Assembly (NCBI RefSeq): GCF_003058325.1
Contig: NZ_CP028843.1
Location: 1,894,001-1,958,000 of the forward strand
DNA: 64,000 nt
From: Methylobacterium currus
Lineage (GTDB): Bacteria > Pseudomonadota > Alphaproteobacteria > Rhizobiales > Beijerinckiaceae
Reading direction: 5' to 3'
The translations under genes were made by a program, and so were the position numbers. Under the pieces are notes generated by a model that worked only from the letters and a program-made list of their open reading frames with translations, did not search any database and had not been told where the DNA came from. This document shows, piece after piece, positions 1 through 7,834 of the stretch; the stretch's first letter is position 1, and each line of letters begins with the position of its first letter.

Positions 1-1
1 T

Positions 2-1048
2 CCCGCCCGCACCCGGATCATCGCCAACACCCACGAGATCCCGACCGGCGCCTCCTTACGCGACCCGAAGGCCCGCATCGACACGCGGATGCTCGAGAAC
101 CTGCTCGCCCGCCGGGTCCGGGCCGGGGCGCTGCGCAGCCTCGACGCGCAGGCGATGGCCGCGCGGCTGACCGGCGACGCGCAAGCCGCCAACGTGCTGC
201 TCTTAGGCTTCGCCTGGCAATGCGGGCTGGTCCCGGTCTCCCGCGACGCCCTCGACCAGGCGGTGGCGCTGAACGGCGTCGCGGTGGCGGGCAACCGTCT
301 GGCGCTGGCCTGGGGCCGGCTGCTCGCCGCCGATCCGGCCTTCGTCGAGGCTCATCTCGCCCCGGAACCCGCGCCCGCGCAGGACCTGGATGCGCTGGTG
401 GCGCGCCGGGCCGAGTACCTCACCGCCTACCAGGACGGGCTTTACGCCGCGCGCTACCGCGACCGGGTCGCAAGGGTGCGGGCACGGGGCGGCGACGTGC
501 TGGCGGAGGCGGTCGCCCGCTCGCTGTTCACGCTGATGGCGATCAAGGACGAGTACGAGGTGGCCCGCCTCCAGTCCGATCCGGCCTTCCTGGCCCGCCT
601 CGCCGAGGAGTTCGAGGGCAAAGGACCGGGGGCCAAGGTGCGGCCGACCTTCCATCTCGCGCCCCCGATCCTCGCCCGGACGCCGCCCGGCGAGTCTGAG
701 CCGCGCAAGATCGCCTTCGGTCCGTGGCTGCTGCCGGTCTTGCGCGGGCTCGCGTCCCTCAAAGGTTTGCGCGGCCGGCGCCTCGACCCCCTGTGGCTGA
801 TCGCCGAGCGGCGGGAGGAACGGGCGGTGCTGGCGGAGTACGAGGCGCAGATCGACGCCGCCCTCGCCCTCGTCGGCCGGGCCGATCCGGCGGCGCTCCG
901 CGACCTCCTCGCCGCGCCCCAGGAGATCCGCGGCTTCGGCCCGGTGAAGGCGCGGGCGATCGCCGCCTGGCGCGCGCGCAGCGACGCGCTGCTGGCGGCG
1001 GCCCGCGCCGGGAACGATTCCGGGGCGCCGCTGTCGCGGGCCGGATAG
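2..1048 (+). CDS. Indolepyruvate ferredoxin oxidoreductase, C-terminal part (5' truncated by window)
   Basis: The reading frame is already open at base 2 and runs 348 codons to a stop at 1046-1048, so only the C-terminal third of the protein is present. The visible segment begins with residues resembling the NTHEIPTG stretch of the fused alpha/beta indolepyruvate:ferredoxin oxidoreductases and continues into their long helical, Arg-rich C-terminal domain (DUF6537-like). The family oxidatively decarboxylates aryl-pyruvates made by transamination of aromatic amino acids and passes electrons to ferredoxin. The full-length alphaproteobacterial form is about 1,150 residues. The TPP and Fe-S domains lie upstream of this window, so catalytic residues cannot be inspected. 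The identity rests on the C-terminal domain alone. Confidence 0.8.
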   Translation, partial: PARTRIIANTHEIPTGASLRDPKARIDTRMLENLLARRVRAGALRSLDAQAMAARLTGDAQAANVLLLGFAWQCGLVPVSRDALDQAVALNGVAVAGNRLALAWGRLLAADPAFVEAHLAPEPAPAQDLDALVARRAEYLTAYQDGLYAARYRDRVARVRARGGDVLAEAVARSLFTLMAIKDEYEVARLQSDPAFLARLAEEFEGKGPGAKVRPTFHLAPPILARTPPGESEPRKIAFGPWLLPVLRGLASLKGLRGRRLDPLWLIAERREERAVLAEYEAQIDAALALVGRADPAALRDLLAAPQEIRGFGPVKARAIAAWRARSDALLAAARAGNDSGAPLSRAG

Positions 1049-1141
1049 TTCGCGGCCTGCGTCGGCGGACCGGATTGCGGCGGGGCGGGGCCTCGCGTAG
1101 GCGAAGTCTCACGCTTCGTCACCGTTTCAGGTTGCCCCATC

Positions 1142-1357
1142 ATGCGCCGCCGCACCCGCTCCTTCGTCGGGGCGATCGTGATGATCGCCTTCGTACTGAT
1201 CTACGCGCCCGTCGCCATGGCGCTCGCCGACAGCCGCATCGCCCAGACGCCGCCGCTGGTGCAGTCGGTGCTCTACGCAATCCTCGGGATCGCCTGGATC
1301 TTCCCGCTGATGCCGCTGATCCGCTGGATGGAGCGGCCCGATCGCGACCCGGCCTGA
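1142..1357 (+). CDS. DUF2842 small membrane protein
   Basis: This 71-residue protein begins with the basic segment MRRRTRSF and has two hydrophobic helices, about residues 8-28 and 42-60, with a short charged tail ending in RDPA. Length, two-helix layout and the start sequence match DUF2842, a family of inner-membrane proteins of unknown function found in Hyphomicrobiales. It lies 93 bases after the oxidoreductase and is followed by a small exported protein. No catalytic motif is visible and no function can be assigned. Confidence 0.85.
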   Translation: MRRRTRSFVGAIVMIAFVLIYAPVAMALADSRIAQTPPLVQSVLYAILGIAWIFPLMPLIRWMERPDRDPA

Positions 1358-1507
1358 CGCCGGTCCGCTGACTGATCCGATGGACTGACTGGTGCACAGG
1401 CCGGGTTTTCGCCAAAAAGGGCTGCCAGACCCCGAGATCGCAGCCTTTCGGCCCGCGCTCTCCCGCTTCGGCATTCCCATCGACACCCGCAAGGCAGCCC
1501 CAGGCCC

Positions 1508-1861
1508 ATGCGCCACGCGCTCGCGCTCTTTCTCCTCCTCGGTCCCCTCGCCGGTGCCGCCCTGGCGCAGGGCGCGCCCCGCTCCGTCGGCGATTGCGAG
1601 CGCATCAAGGGCGACCTCGCCTACAACCAGTGCCTGTCGCTGTTCGGGCCCGCCGCGAAGGGGGTCGCCGCCGCGGCCGCGGCGGTGTCCGCGGCGATCC
1701 CGCGCCTGCCCCTCCCTCCCGCCCTCGCCGAGGCGGTGGAGCCCGCCCCCCGCGGCCGCCGCGGCTGGACCCGGCGCCTGCGCGGCGGCCGCCAGAGCGC
1801 GAGCTTCGCGGTGATCAGCGGCGGTGAGAGCCGCCATTACCGGCGGCGGCGCCATCGCTGA
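1508..1861 (+). CDS. Small exported protein of unknown function
   Basis: The 117-residue product opens with a classical Sec signal peptide (MRHALALFLLLGPLAGAALA, probable cut after ALA-Q at about residue 20). Two cysteines follow at about 30 and 42 (GDCERIKGD, NQCLSLFG), which could form a disulfide in the periplasm. The middle is Ala/Pro rich and the C-terminus is very basic (RRRRHR). It converges with the downstream deacetylase gene, with only 3 bases between the stops. I do not recognise the family. The signal peptide and Cys pair make it a credible gene, but the low-complexity tail limits confidence. Confidence 0.65.
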   Translation: MRHALALFLLLGPLAGAALAQGAPRSVGDCERIKGDLAYNQCLSLFGPAAKGVAAAAAAVSAAIPRLPLPPALAEAVEPAPRGRRGWTRRLRGGRQSASFAVISGGESRHYRRRRHR

Positions 1862-1864
1862 TCC

Positions 1865-2920
1865 TCACCCGACGTTGAGCCGCCGGCCCCGGTTCCAGGC
1901 CAGGAACGGCACGCCGGAGAGCAAGGCGCGCAGGGCCGCGTCGGTCTGGAAGCAGCCATTGACCGAGACCCGCGGCAGGGCGTGCAGGTGTGCGGCATGG
2001 CCCGCGAAGAGGTGGCCGGGCCGGGTCGTCACGGCGGTGCGGTAGCCGGCCTCGCGGGCGAGCGCGAATTCCCGCATTCCCGCCGATCCCGGATCGCCGA
2101 CCGGATAGGACAGGTGCTCCGGCACCCGGCCGAGCAGCTCGCCGAGGCGCGCCTTCCCGTCCACGATCTCCCGGCGGACGGCGTCGTCGTCGTGCTTGGC
2201 GAGCATCGGGTGGGACAGGGTGTGGGCGGCGAGCGTCACCGCCTCGTCCCGGGCCAGCTCGCGCAGCTCGCCCGCCGACAGGCACAGCTCGCCGGCGATG
2301 CGACCCGCATCGATCCCCGCTTCCCCGCACAGGCGCAGGGTCGCGGCGCGCAAGATCTCCTCCGGCCCGGCCCGCAGGGCGCGGTAGGCCTCCGCGAAGG
2401 CGGCGGATTTCTGCGCGTCGTTGCCCGCCGGGAGATCGAGCCCGACCTCCGGCAGCCGCACACGGTCGAGGATCCGGATCGCCCGTTCCAGCTCGATCCA
2501 CCACAGCCGGCCGGTCCCGGTGGCGTAGTCGTGGGTGACGTAGAGCGTCCAGGGCGCGCCGTGGCGGCGCAGGGTCGGGGCGGCGTGTTCCAGGTTGTCG
2601 CGATAGCCGTCGTCGAAGGTCAGCACCGCGAAGGGGTCCCCCGTCTCGGCCAGCCGGCGCGGCAGGTCGGACAGGGGGATGATCGCGAAGCCCCGCGCCC
2701 GCAGAGCCGTCAGCGTGCGGTCGAGGAAGGAAGGGGTGATCGCCAGCAGCCGGTTCGGCGCGAAGGCGCCCGGCGGCGCCTCGTCCGGCCGGACGTGGTG
2801 GAAGGTCAGGATCACGCCGCGGCCGCGGGCGGCGGGGGCGAGCCAGCGGTCGGCCCCCGTGGCCGCGATGGTGGCGAAGCCGGCATGGAACAGGCGGTGT
2901 CGGGCTTGCGCGGAGAGCAT
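1865..2920 (-). CDS. Polysaccharide deacetylase family protein (NodB homology, carbohydrate esterase 4-like)
   Basis: The 351-residue protein carries the NodB-homology signature. A VILTFHHV strand near residue 35 is followed by the metal-binding TFDDGYRDN motif (about residues 107-115) and an HTLSHPML motif supplying the His pair (about residues 222-229). Such enzymes remove N- or O-acetyl groups from envelope or capsular polysaccharides. A start at 2920 is chosen because the open frame upstream has no Met close by and no longer reads like protein. It is divergent, 99 bases apart, from a CelD-like acetyltransferase, so both may act on one exopolysaccharide; that link is inference. Confidence 0.85.
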   Translation of the reverse strand: MLSAQARHRLFHAGFATIAATGADRWLAPAARGRGVILTFHHVRPDEAPPGAFAPNRLLAITPSFLDRTLTALRARGFAIIPLSDLPRRLAETGDPFAVLTFDDGYRDNLEHAAPTLRRHGAPWTLYVTHDYATGTGRLWWIELERAIRILDRVRLPEVGLDLPAGNDAQKSAAFAEAYRALRAGPEEILRAATLRLCGEAGIDAGRIAGELCLSAGELRELARDEAVTLAAHTLSHPMLAKHDDDAVRREIVDGKARLGELLGRVPEHLSYPVGDPGSAGMREFALAREAGYRTAVTTRPGHLFAGHAAHLHALPRVSVNGCFQTDAALRALLSGVPFLAWNRGRRLNVG

Positions 2921-3019
2921 GAGCGCAGGATGGCGGCGATCGGCCAAAGCTTCGTTACGGCGTTTGCGGATTCTGCACGCTTCCCCGGTAGTCCTTCGTG
3001 GGACGGGTGAGGGGGAGCG

Positions 3020-4201
3020 ATGGGCGGCACGATGCAACTCGCGGCGGAGGGCGTCGCCGTCGGTCCCGCCCCGGCCCTCGCCCTGGTGCCCGAGGTCTTT
3101 TCCGGCCTCGCGGCGGCGGAAGCGCCCTGGCGCGCCCTCGAGGCGGCGCCCGGCGTGGTGATGACGCCCTATCAGCGCTTCGACTGGGTGGCGGCCTGCG
3201 CCCGCACCCTGCCGGCGGGTGCTCGACCCTGCCCGGTGCTGCTGCGCGATGCCGCCGGGCGGCCCCTGGCGCTGCTCCCGCTCTTCGTGCACCGCGAGGC
3301 CCGCATCCGCGTCGCCCGGGTGATCGGCGGCCGGCACGCGAATTTCCACATGCCGCTCTTCGCCGGGCCGGAGGCGGCGGCCCTGCCGGCCGAGGCCTAT
3401 GCCGGCGCCCTCCTGCAGGCCGGCGCCCGGGCCGGGATCGACGTGATCCACCTTCCGGACCAGCCCAGGCTGTGGAACGGCGTGCCGAACCCGCTGGCGC
3501 GGGGCTCCGCCTCGCCGAGCGACGCCTACGGGTTGGCGCTGGAGGCCGATCCCGAGGCCGTGCTGAAGCGGTGCTTGAGCGGCGATGCGCGGCGCAAGCT
3601 GCGCCAGAAGGAGAAGTGGCTGGTCGCGGCCCACGGTCCGGTGACGCACCGGGTCGCGGCGGACGACGCGGAGGGCGAGGCGATCCTGTCGGCCTATCTC
3701 GCCCAGAAGGCGGTGCGCTTCGCGACGAGCGGAATCCGCGATCCCTTCGCCGATCCGGCGGCGCGCGACTTCCTGAAAGCCGCGCATCGGACCGGTGCCC
3801 TGGAGCTGCACGCCCTGCGGACGGAGGGCGGGCGCATCCTCGCCACCTTCGTGGGCGCCGTCGACCCGGCGCGCTTCAGCGGCATGTTGACCTCGTTCGA
3901 CCCTGACCCCTCGCTCGCCCGCTTCAGCCCCGGCGACCTGCTGCTCCAGGCCCTGATCCGCGACCAGGCGTCGCGCGGCCGCAAGGCCCTCGATCTCGGC
4001 GTCGGCGAGGCGCGCTACAAGGCGAGCGTCTGCGACGAGACGATTCACCTCGTCGATGCGGTGATCCCGGTGAGCCTGCGCGGCCGGGCCTATGCGGCCG
4101 CGGCCGCGGCCGGCGCGCGCCTCAAGCGGCGGATCAAGCGCGATCCGCGGCTCTGGGCGCTGGTCGGTCGGGTGCGCAGGGCGATGGCGCGGCCGGCCTG
4201 A
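3020..4201 (+). CDS. CelD/BcsL-like acetyltransferase (GNAT fold)
   Basis: This 393-residue soluble protein has the two-lobed layout of CelD-type proteins linked to cellulose and exopolysaccharide production. The N-terminal half has a TPYQRFDWVAAC motif (about residues 49-60) typical of the family. The C-terminal half is an Acetyltransf_6 domain with a QKEKWL helix, an FSGMLTSFDPD strand, and SPGDLLLQALI followed by ALDLGVGEARYK. The last is the acyl-CoA-binding and product-site region. The tail is basic. It is divergent from a polysaccharide deacetylase, which suggests a shared glycan target. The acyl donor and acceptor are unknown. Confidence 0.82.
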   Translation: MGGTMQLAAEGVAVGPAPALALVPEVFSGLAAAEAPWRALEAAPGVVMTPYQRFDWVAACARTLPAGARPCPVLLRDAAGRPLALLPLFVHREARIRVARVIGGRHANFHMPLFAGPEAAALPAEAYAGALLQAGARAGIDVIHLPDQPRLWNGVPNPLARGSASPSDAYGLALEADPEAVLKRCLSGDARRKLRQKEKWLVAAHGPVTHRVAADDAEGEAILSAYLAQKAVRFATSGIRDPFADPAARDFLKAAHRTGALELHALRTEGGRILATFVGAVDPARFSGMLTSFDPDPSLARFSPGDLLLQALIRDQASRGRKALDLGVGEARYKASVCDETIHLVDAVIPVSLRGRAYAAAAAAGARLKRRIKRDPRLWALVGRVRRAMARPA

Positions 4202-4203
4202 GC

Positions 4204-5235
4204 TCAGGCGACCGGCCCCGACACCCCCGCCTGCGCGAAGGTCGCCATCTCGCGGTGGCAGGCCAAAGCCGCCTTGACGATCCCGAGCGCGAGCGCCGCG
4301 CCGCTGCCCTCGCCGAGGCGCAGGCCCAGGTCGAGGAGCGGACGAAGCCCCAAGCGCTCCAGCACCGCGGCGTGGTCGCCCTCGGCCGAGACGTGGCCGG
4401 CGAGGCAATGGTCGAGGGCGCGGGGATCGACGGCGTGGAGGAGCGCGGCGGCGGCGGTGGAGACGTAGCCGTCGATCACCACCGGCACCCGCTGCAGCCG
4501 CGCCGCCAGGATCGCGCCGGCCATGGCGGCGATCTCGCGGCCCCCTAAGCGTGCCATCACCGCGAGCGGATCCTCGAGATGGCCCTGGTGGCAGTTCAGC
4601 GCCGCCTCGACCGCCGCGACCTTGCGGGCAAAGCCCGCCTCGTCGACACCGGTGCCGCGGCCGACCCATCGGGCCGGCTCGCCGCCGTAGAGAGCGGCGT
4701 AGATCGCCGCCGCCACCGTGGTGTTGCCGATCCCCATCTCGCCGACGGCGAGCCCGTCGGTGCCCGCCGCCACCGCCTCCATGCCGAACGCCATGGTGGC
4801 GACGCAGGCCTTCTCGGTCATCGCCGGCCCGGTCGTGATGTCGCCGGTCGGCATGTCGATGGCGAGGTCGAACACCTTGAAGCCGAGGCCGTAGGCGGCG
4901 CAGATCTGGTTGATCGCCGCGCCCCCGGCGGCGAAGTTGTCGAGCATCTGGCGGTTGACCGCGGACGGATAGGCCGAGACTCCTTTCGCCGCGACGCCGT
5001 GGCTGCCCGCGAAGACGCAGACCAGCGGCCGGTCGAGGCTCGGCGGCGCCTTGCCCTGCCAGGCCGCCATCCAGGCGGCGAGGAATTCGAGCCGGCCGAG
5101 GCTGCCGGCCGGCTTGGTCAGGAGCGAGTCGCGGGCCGAGACCTCGGCGGCGGCGGCCTCGTCCGGCCCCGGCATGGTGGCGATCAGGCGGCGGATGTCG
5201 TCGAACGGGGCGGCGTCGGTCGGGGTGTCGGCCAT
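4204..5235 (-). CDS. cobT: Nicotinate-nucleotide--dimethylbenzimidazole phosphoribosyltransferase
   Basis: CobT moves the ribose phosphate of nicotinate mononucleotide to dimethylbenzimidazole, giving alpha-ribazole phosphate for the cobalamin lower ligand. The 343-residue product has the usual length. It contains KPAGSLGRLE near residue 40, the FAGSHGVAAKGVSAYP segment, GEMGIGNTT, and the C-terminal GEGSGAA motif with the catalytic base Glu at about residue 309. The Met at 5235 begins the conserved family N-terminus. The gene is divergent from cobS, which uses the dephosphorylated product, with 141 bases between the starts. No cobalamin riboswitch was recognised there. Confidence 0.96.
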   Translation of the reverse strand: MADTPTDAAPFDDIRRLIATMPGPDEAAAAEVSARDSLLTKPAGSLGRLEFLAAWMAAWQGKAPPSLDRPLVCVFAGSHGVAAKGVSAYPSAVNRQMLDNFAAGGAAINQICAAYGLGFKVFDLAIDMPTGDITTGPAMTEKACVATMAFGMEAVAAGTDGLAVGEMGIGNTTVAAAIYAALYGGEPARWVGRGTGVDEAGFARKVAAVEAALNCHQGHLEDPLAVMARLGGREIAAMAGAILAARLQRVPVVIDGYVSTAAAALLHAVDPRALDHCLAGHVSAEGDHAAVLERLGLRPLLDLGLRLGEGSGAALALGIVKAALACHREMATFAQAGVSGPVA

Positions 5236-5376
5236 GGGGATCGGTGTCCTGCGGGCGAGCCCCTCGCGGGGGTGAAACCCGGCTGCGGGGCTATCGTGAG
5301 GCGTGCAGATACAGCAAAATGCCGGAGGGGCGAATCCGGGGTTCAGGGGCGCCTTCGCGTCGGGGTGCGGTGTGGG

Positions 5377-6249
5377 ATGGCGACGGGACTGAACGCGGGG
5401 CCGGGCCCCTCCGACGATTCCGCCGACGACGCGTTCGAGCCGCCGCCGCCCGCCGCCGGCCCGTGGCCGCCGCTCGCCGACCTCGCCGCCTGCCTGCGCT
5501 TCTACAGCCGCCTGCCGGTCCCGGCCCTGCCGGGCGAGACCGACCTGCATGCCGCGCCCGATTTCCGTACCGTGCCGCGGATGCTGCCGCTTGCCGGGCT
5601 GGTGATCGGGGGAGCGGGCGCCATCGCGCTCGCGGCCTCCCTGCCGCTCGGCCTCGGGCCGTTCCTCGCCGCGACCCTGGCCCTCGCCGTCACGACGCTC
5701 GTCACCGGCGCCCTGCACGAGGACGGCCTCGCCGACGTGGCGGACGGGTTCGGCGGCGGCATCACGGCGGCCCGGCGCCTCGAGATCATGCGCGACAGCC
5801 GCATCGGCGCCTACGGGGCCGCCGCCCTGGTCCTGTCCTACGCGCTGCGCATCGGGGCGCTGGCGACCCTCGCCGACCGGATCGGCTGGCGCGTCGCCGT
5901 GGCCTTCCTGATGGCCGCCGCGCTCTCGCGCACCGCCGCCCTGTGGCCGCTCTGCCACCTCCCTCCCGCCCGGCCGGACGGCGCCGCCCACGCGGTCGGC
6001 CGGCCGACGGGCGCGACCCATGCCACCGCCTGGGCGCTCTGCCTCGCCGTGCTGGTGGCTGCCTTCTTCCTCGGCCTGCCCTGGCTGGGCCTGTGCCTCG
6101 CCGGCCTCCTCGCTGTCCTGGCCGCCTGGACCCTGACCCGGATGGCCGCGCGCCTCGTCGGCGGCCAGACCGGCGACGTCATCGGGGCGAGCCAGCAGCT
6201 TGCCGAGATCGCCGCCCTCCTCGCCCTCGTGATCGCGATTCCCAATTGA
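5377..6249 (+). CDS. cobS: Adenosylcobinamide-GDP ribazoletransferase (cobalamin synthase)
   Basis: CobS joins adenosylcobinamide-GDP with alpha-ribazole in the inner membrane, the last joining step of B12 assembly. The 290-residue protein has a 40-residue polar Pro-rich leader. This is followed by the FYSRLPVP motif (about 46-53), the acidic Mg-binding signature EDGLADVADGFGGG (about residues 115-128), the HDSRIGAYG-like MRDSRIGAYG motif, and several hydrophobic helices to the C-terminus. The start at 5377 is preceded by a G-rich stretch. The stop overlaps the next ATG (ATGA), so translation is probably coupled to the DUF1289 gene. Confidence 0.95.
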   Translation: MATGLNAGPGPSDDSADDAFEPPPPAAGPWPPLADLAACLRFYSRLPVPALPGETDLHAAPDFRTVPRMLPLAGLVIGGAGAIALAASLPLGLGPFLAATLALAVTTLVTGALHEDGLADVADGFGGGITAARRLEIMRDSRIGAYGAAALVLSYALRIGALATLADRIGWRVAVAFLMAAALSRTAALWPLCHLPPARPDGAAHAVGRPTGATHATAWALCLAVLVAAFFLGLPWLGLCLAGLLAVLAAWTLTRMAARLVGGQTGDVIGASQQLAEIAALLALVIAIPN

Positions 6250-6458
6250 TGCCCGTATCCTCTCCCTGCATCCGCCTCTGCGTCCTCGATCCCGTCACCG
6301 GCCTGTGCGAGGGCTGCGGCCGCAACCGCGACGAGATCGCCGCCTGGGGCGGCCTGTCCGAGCCGGAGCGGCGGCGCATCATGGCGGAGCTGCCGGCGCG
6401 GCTGGCAGAGGCCTACCCCGAGCCGCCGGAGCCCGCGCCGGCCCCGGCCCTGGCCTGA
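6249..6458 (+). CDS. DUF1289 small Cys-rich protein
   Basis: The 69-residue protein shows the DUF1289 arrangement: SPCIRLCVLDP followed by GLCEGCGRN, a four-Cys cluster that probably binds a metal, then a W-x-x-L/M-S-E-x-E-R helix (WGGLSEPERRRIM). The C-terminal 15 residues are a Pro/Ala tail. Its ATG overlaps the cobS stop codon, and the retropepsin-like gene follows 5 bases after its stop, so the three are very likely one transcript. The function of the family is not established. Co-transcription with cobS is probably positional rather than functional. Confidence 0.9.
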   Translation: MPVSSPCIRLCVLDPVTGLCEGCGRNRDEIAAWGGLSEPERRRIMAELPARLAEAYPEPPEPAPAPALA

Positions 6459-6463
6459 AGCCC

Positions 6464-7162
6464 ATGCCGGGCGCCCTCGGTATCGGGCTCCTGCTCCTCG
6501 CCTGCGCCTACGCGCTGAATGTCTTCGGCGGGCGCGAGGTGGCGGGACTGCGCGCCGACGAGGCGGCCGGGCTCGCCGCGGCCGGCGGGGCCGCCCTGAT
6601 GGTGCTGAACGGCGTCGGCCACCGGTTCCGGTCGGGATTCGGCGAGGGGCTCGTCGCGCTCCTGCTCTGGATCGCCATCGGCGCCGGGGTCGCCGGCCTC
6701 TACGTCTATCGTGACGCGGCGCGGGACATGGCGTTCCGCGCGCTCGGTGAGATGAGCCCGGGCGAGCCGGTGCCGGGGCGCGGCGACGAGGTGGTGATCG
6801 CCCGGCGGGTCGATGGCGGCTTCACGGTGCAGGCCAAGGTCAACGGGCGGATGCAGGCCTTCGCCTTCGATACCGGTGCGAGCGCAGTGGTGCTCACCGC
6901 CGAGAGTGCGGCCCATCTCGGTCTCCATCCGGGCCCGGGCGCCTACCGGGTCCAGGTCCAGACCGCCAACGGCCGCACCGCCGCCGCCCCGGTGGTGCTC
7001 GACACGGTGGCGGTCGGGCCGATCACCGAGACCCGGGTGGCCGCCCTGGTGACCCGGCCCGGCGCCTTGAGCGTCAACCTGCTCGGGATGAGCTTCCTGG
7101 AGCGGCTGAACTCCTACGAGGTGCGGGGCAGCCGGCTGATCCTGCGCGGGGCGCGGGGGTGA
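6464..7162 (+). CDS. TIGR02281-type retropepsin-like aspartic protease, membrane anchored
   Basis: The 232-residue protein has three N-terminal hydrophobic segments (about 5-20, 36-50 and 62-82). A soluble domain follows, containing one aspartic protease signature, AFDTGAS, with the catalytic Asp at about residue 136, plus ADV-like flap strands and the GMSFLERL motif near the C-terminus. Clan AA proteins of this kind act as homodimers, each subunit giving one Asp. Homologues are periplasmic or membrane-bound in alphaproteobacteria, and substrates are largely unknown. The start at 6464 is the first Met giving an intact first membrane helix. It closes the cobS-DUF1289 operon. Confidence 0.88.
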   Translation: MPGALGIGLLLLACAYALNVFGGREVAGLRADEAAGLAAAGGAALMVLNGVGHRFRSGFGEGLVALLLWIAIGAGVAGLYVYRDAARDMAFRALGEMSPGEPVPGRGDEVVIARRVDGGFTVQAKVNGRMQAFAFDTGASAVVLTAESAAHLGLHPGPGAYRVQVQTANGRTAAAPVVLDTVAVGPITETRVAALVTRPGALSVNLLGMSFLERLNSYEVRGSRLILRGARG

Positions 7163-7184
7163 GCGGGCCCCGCTTCCTCGCGGC

Positions 7185-7607
7185 TCACGCCGGCGAGGCC
7201 AGCGGCTTGCCCTTCTCGACGATGTAGGTGCTGACGATCCGCACCGGCTTGGCTCCGCTCTTCGAGCCGGCATGGGGCACGCCCGGCGGGACCTGGAAGC
7301 CGTCGCCCGCCTTGAGCACGCGGGTCGGCTGGCCCTCGATCGGCAGCTCGATCTCGCCCTCCAGCACGTAGCCCGATTCGATGCCCGGATGGGTGTGGCG
7401 GCCGACCAGCACGCCGGGCTCGATCTCCACCTCGGCGGTGATGGTGACGTAGCCGGGGGCCGGTCCCTCGGTCTGGCCCAGGACCTTGCGCTTCACCCCC
7501 GGCGTCGCCGCGGGCGGCGTCTGCGCCCCGGCATCGGTGGCGAGAAAGCCGGTCAGGCTGCAGAGCGCGCACGAGGCGAACCCCGCGAAACCGCGGCGCG
7601 TCAGCAT
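7185..7607 (-). CDS. Exported cupin-domain protein (Tat signal)
   Basis: The 140-residue protein starts with a twin-arginine signal (MLTRRGFAGFASCALCSL, cleavage near residue 28 after GAQ-type residues), so it is probably exported folded. The rest is one small cupin barrel with the metal-binding motif 1 GRHTHPGIESGYVLEGE and motif 2 PPGVPHAG. Small exported cupins often bind a metal and act on or sense a small molecule, but no substrate can be named here. It ends 22 bases from the converging protease gene. Upstream, 227 bases separate it from the end of the transporter gene, so it probably has its own promoter. Confidence 0.85.
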   Translation of the reverse strand: MLTRRGFAGFASCALCSLTGFLATDAGAQTPPAATPGVKRKVLGQTEGPAPGYVTITAEVEIEPGVLVGRHTHPGIESGYVLEGEIELPIEGQPTRVLKAGDGFQVPPGVPHAGSKSGAKPVRIVSTYIVEKGKPLASPA

Positions 7608-7834
7608 GGTGTTCCTCCCGTCAGCCGCGCTCTCCTTCGATCGGCGCGGTTCAGGGAGTGTGCGCGCCTGCGGATGACAGTCAAGGGAGGGTGATAGACT
7701 GACATCCGCATGCCCAGCGAAGCAACGCACCCGCGCGAATCTACTGTCACATTATCACACCAGACCATCCGGGGCCGCCCCGGTGCCGCAGAGCGGAGCC
7801 GGGACGGCCTGACCCGTGCCGACGGATCCCGTCG

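Noticed and set aside
2921..4669. Long minus-strand extension of the polysaccharide deacetylase frame
   Set aside because: It lies opposite the CelD-like and cobT genes, is Arg/Gly/Pro rich, and has no fold-like content; it is open only because of high G+C.
5236..5376. Cobalamin riboswitch between cobT and cobS
   Set aside because: Only 141 bases, and no B12-box-like element could be recognised. A covariance search with the cobalamin riboswitch model would settle it.
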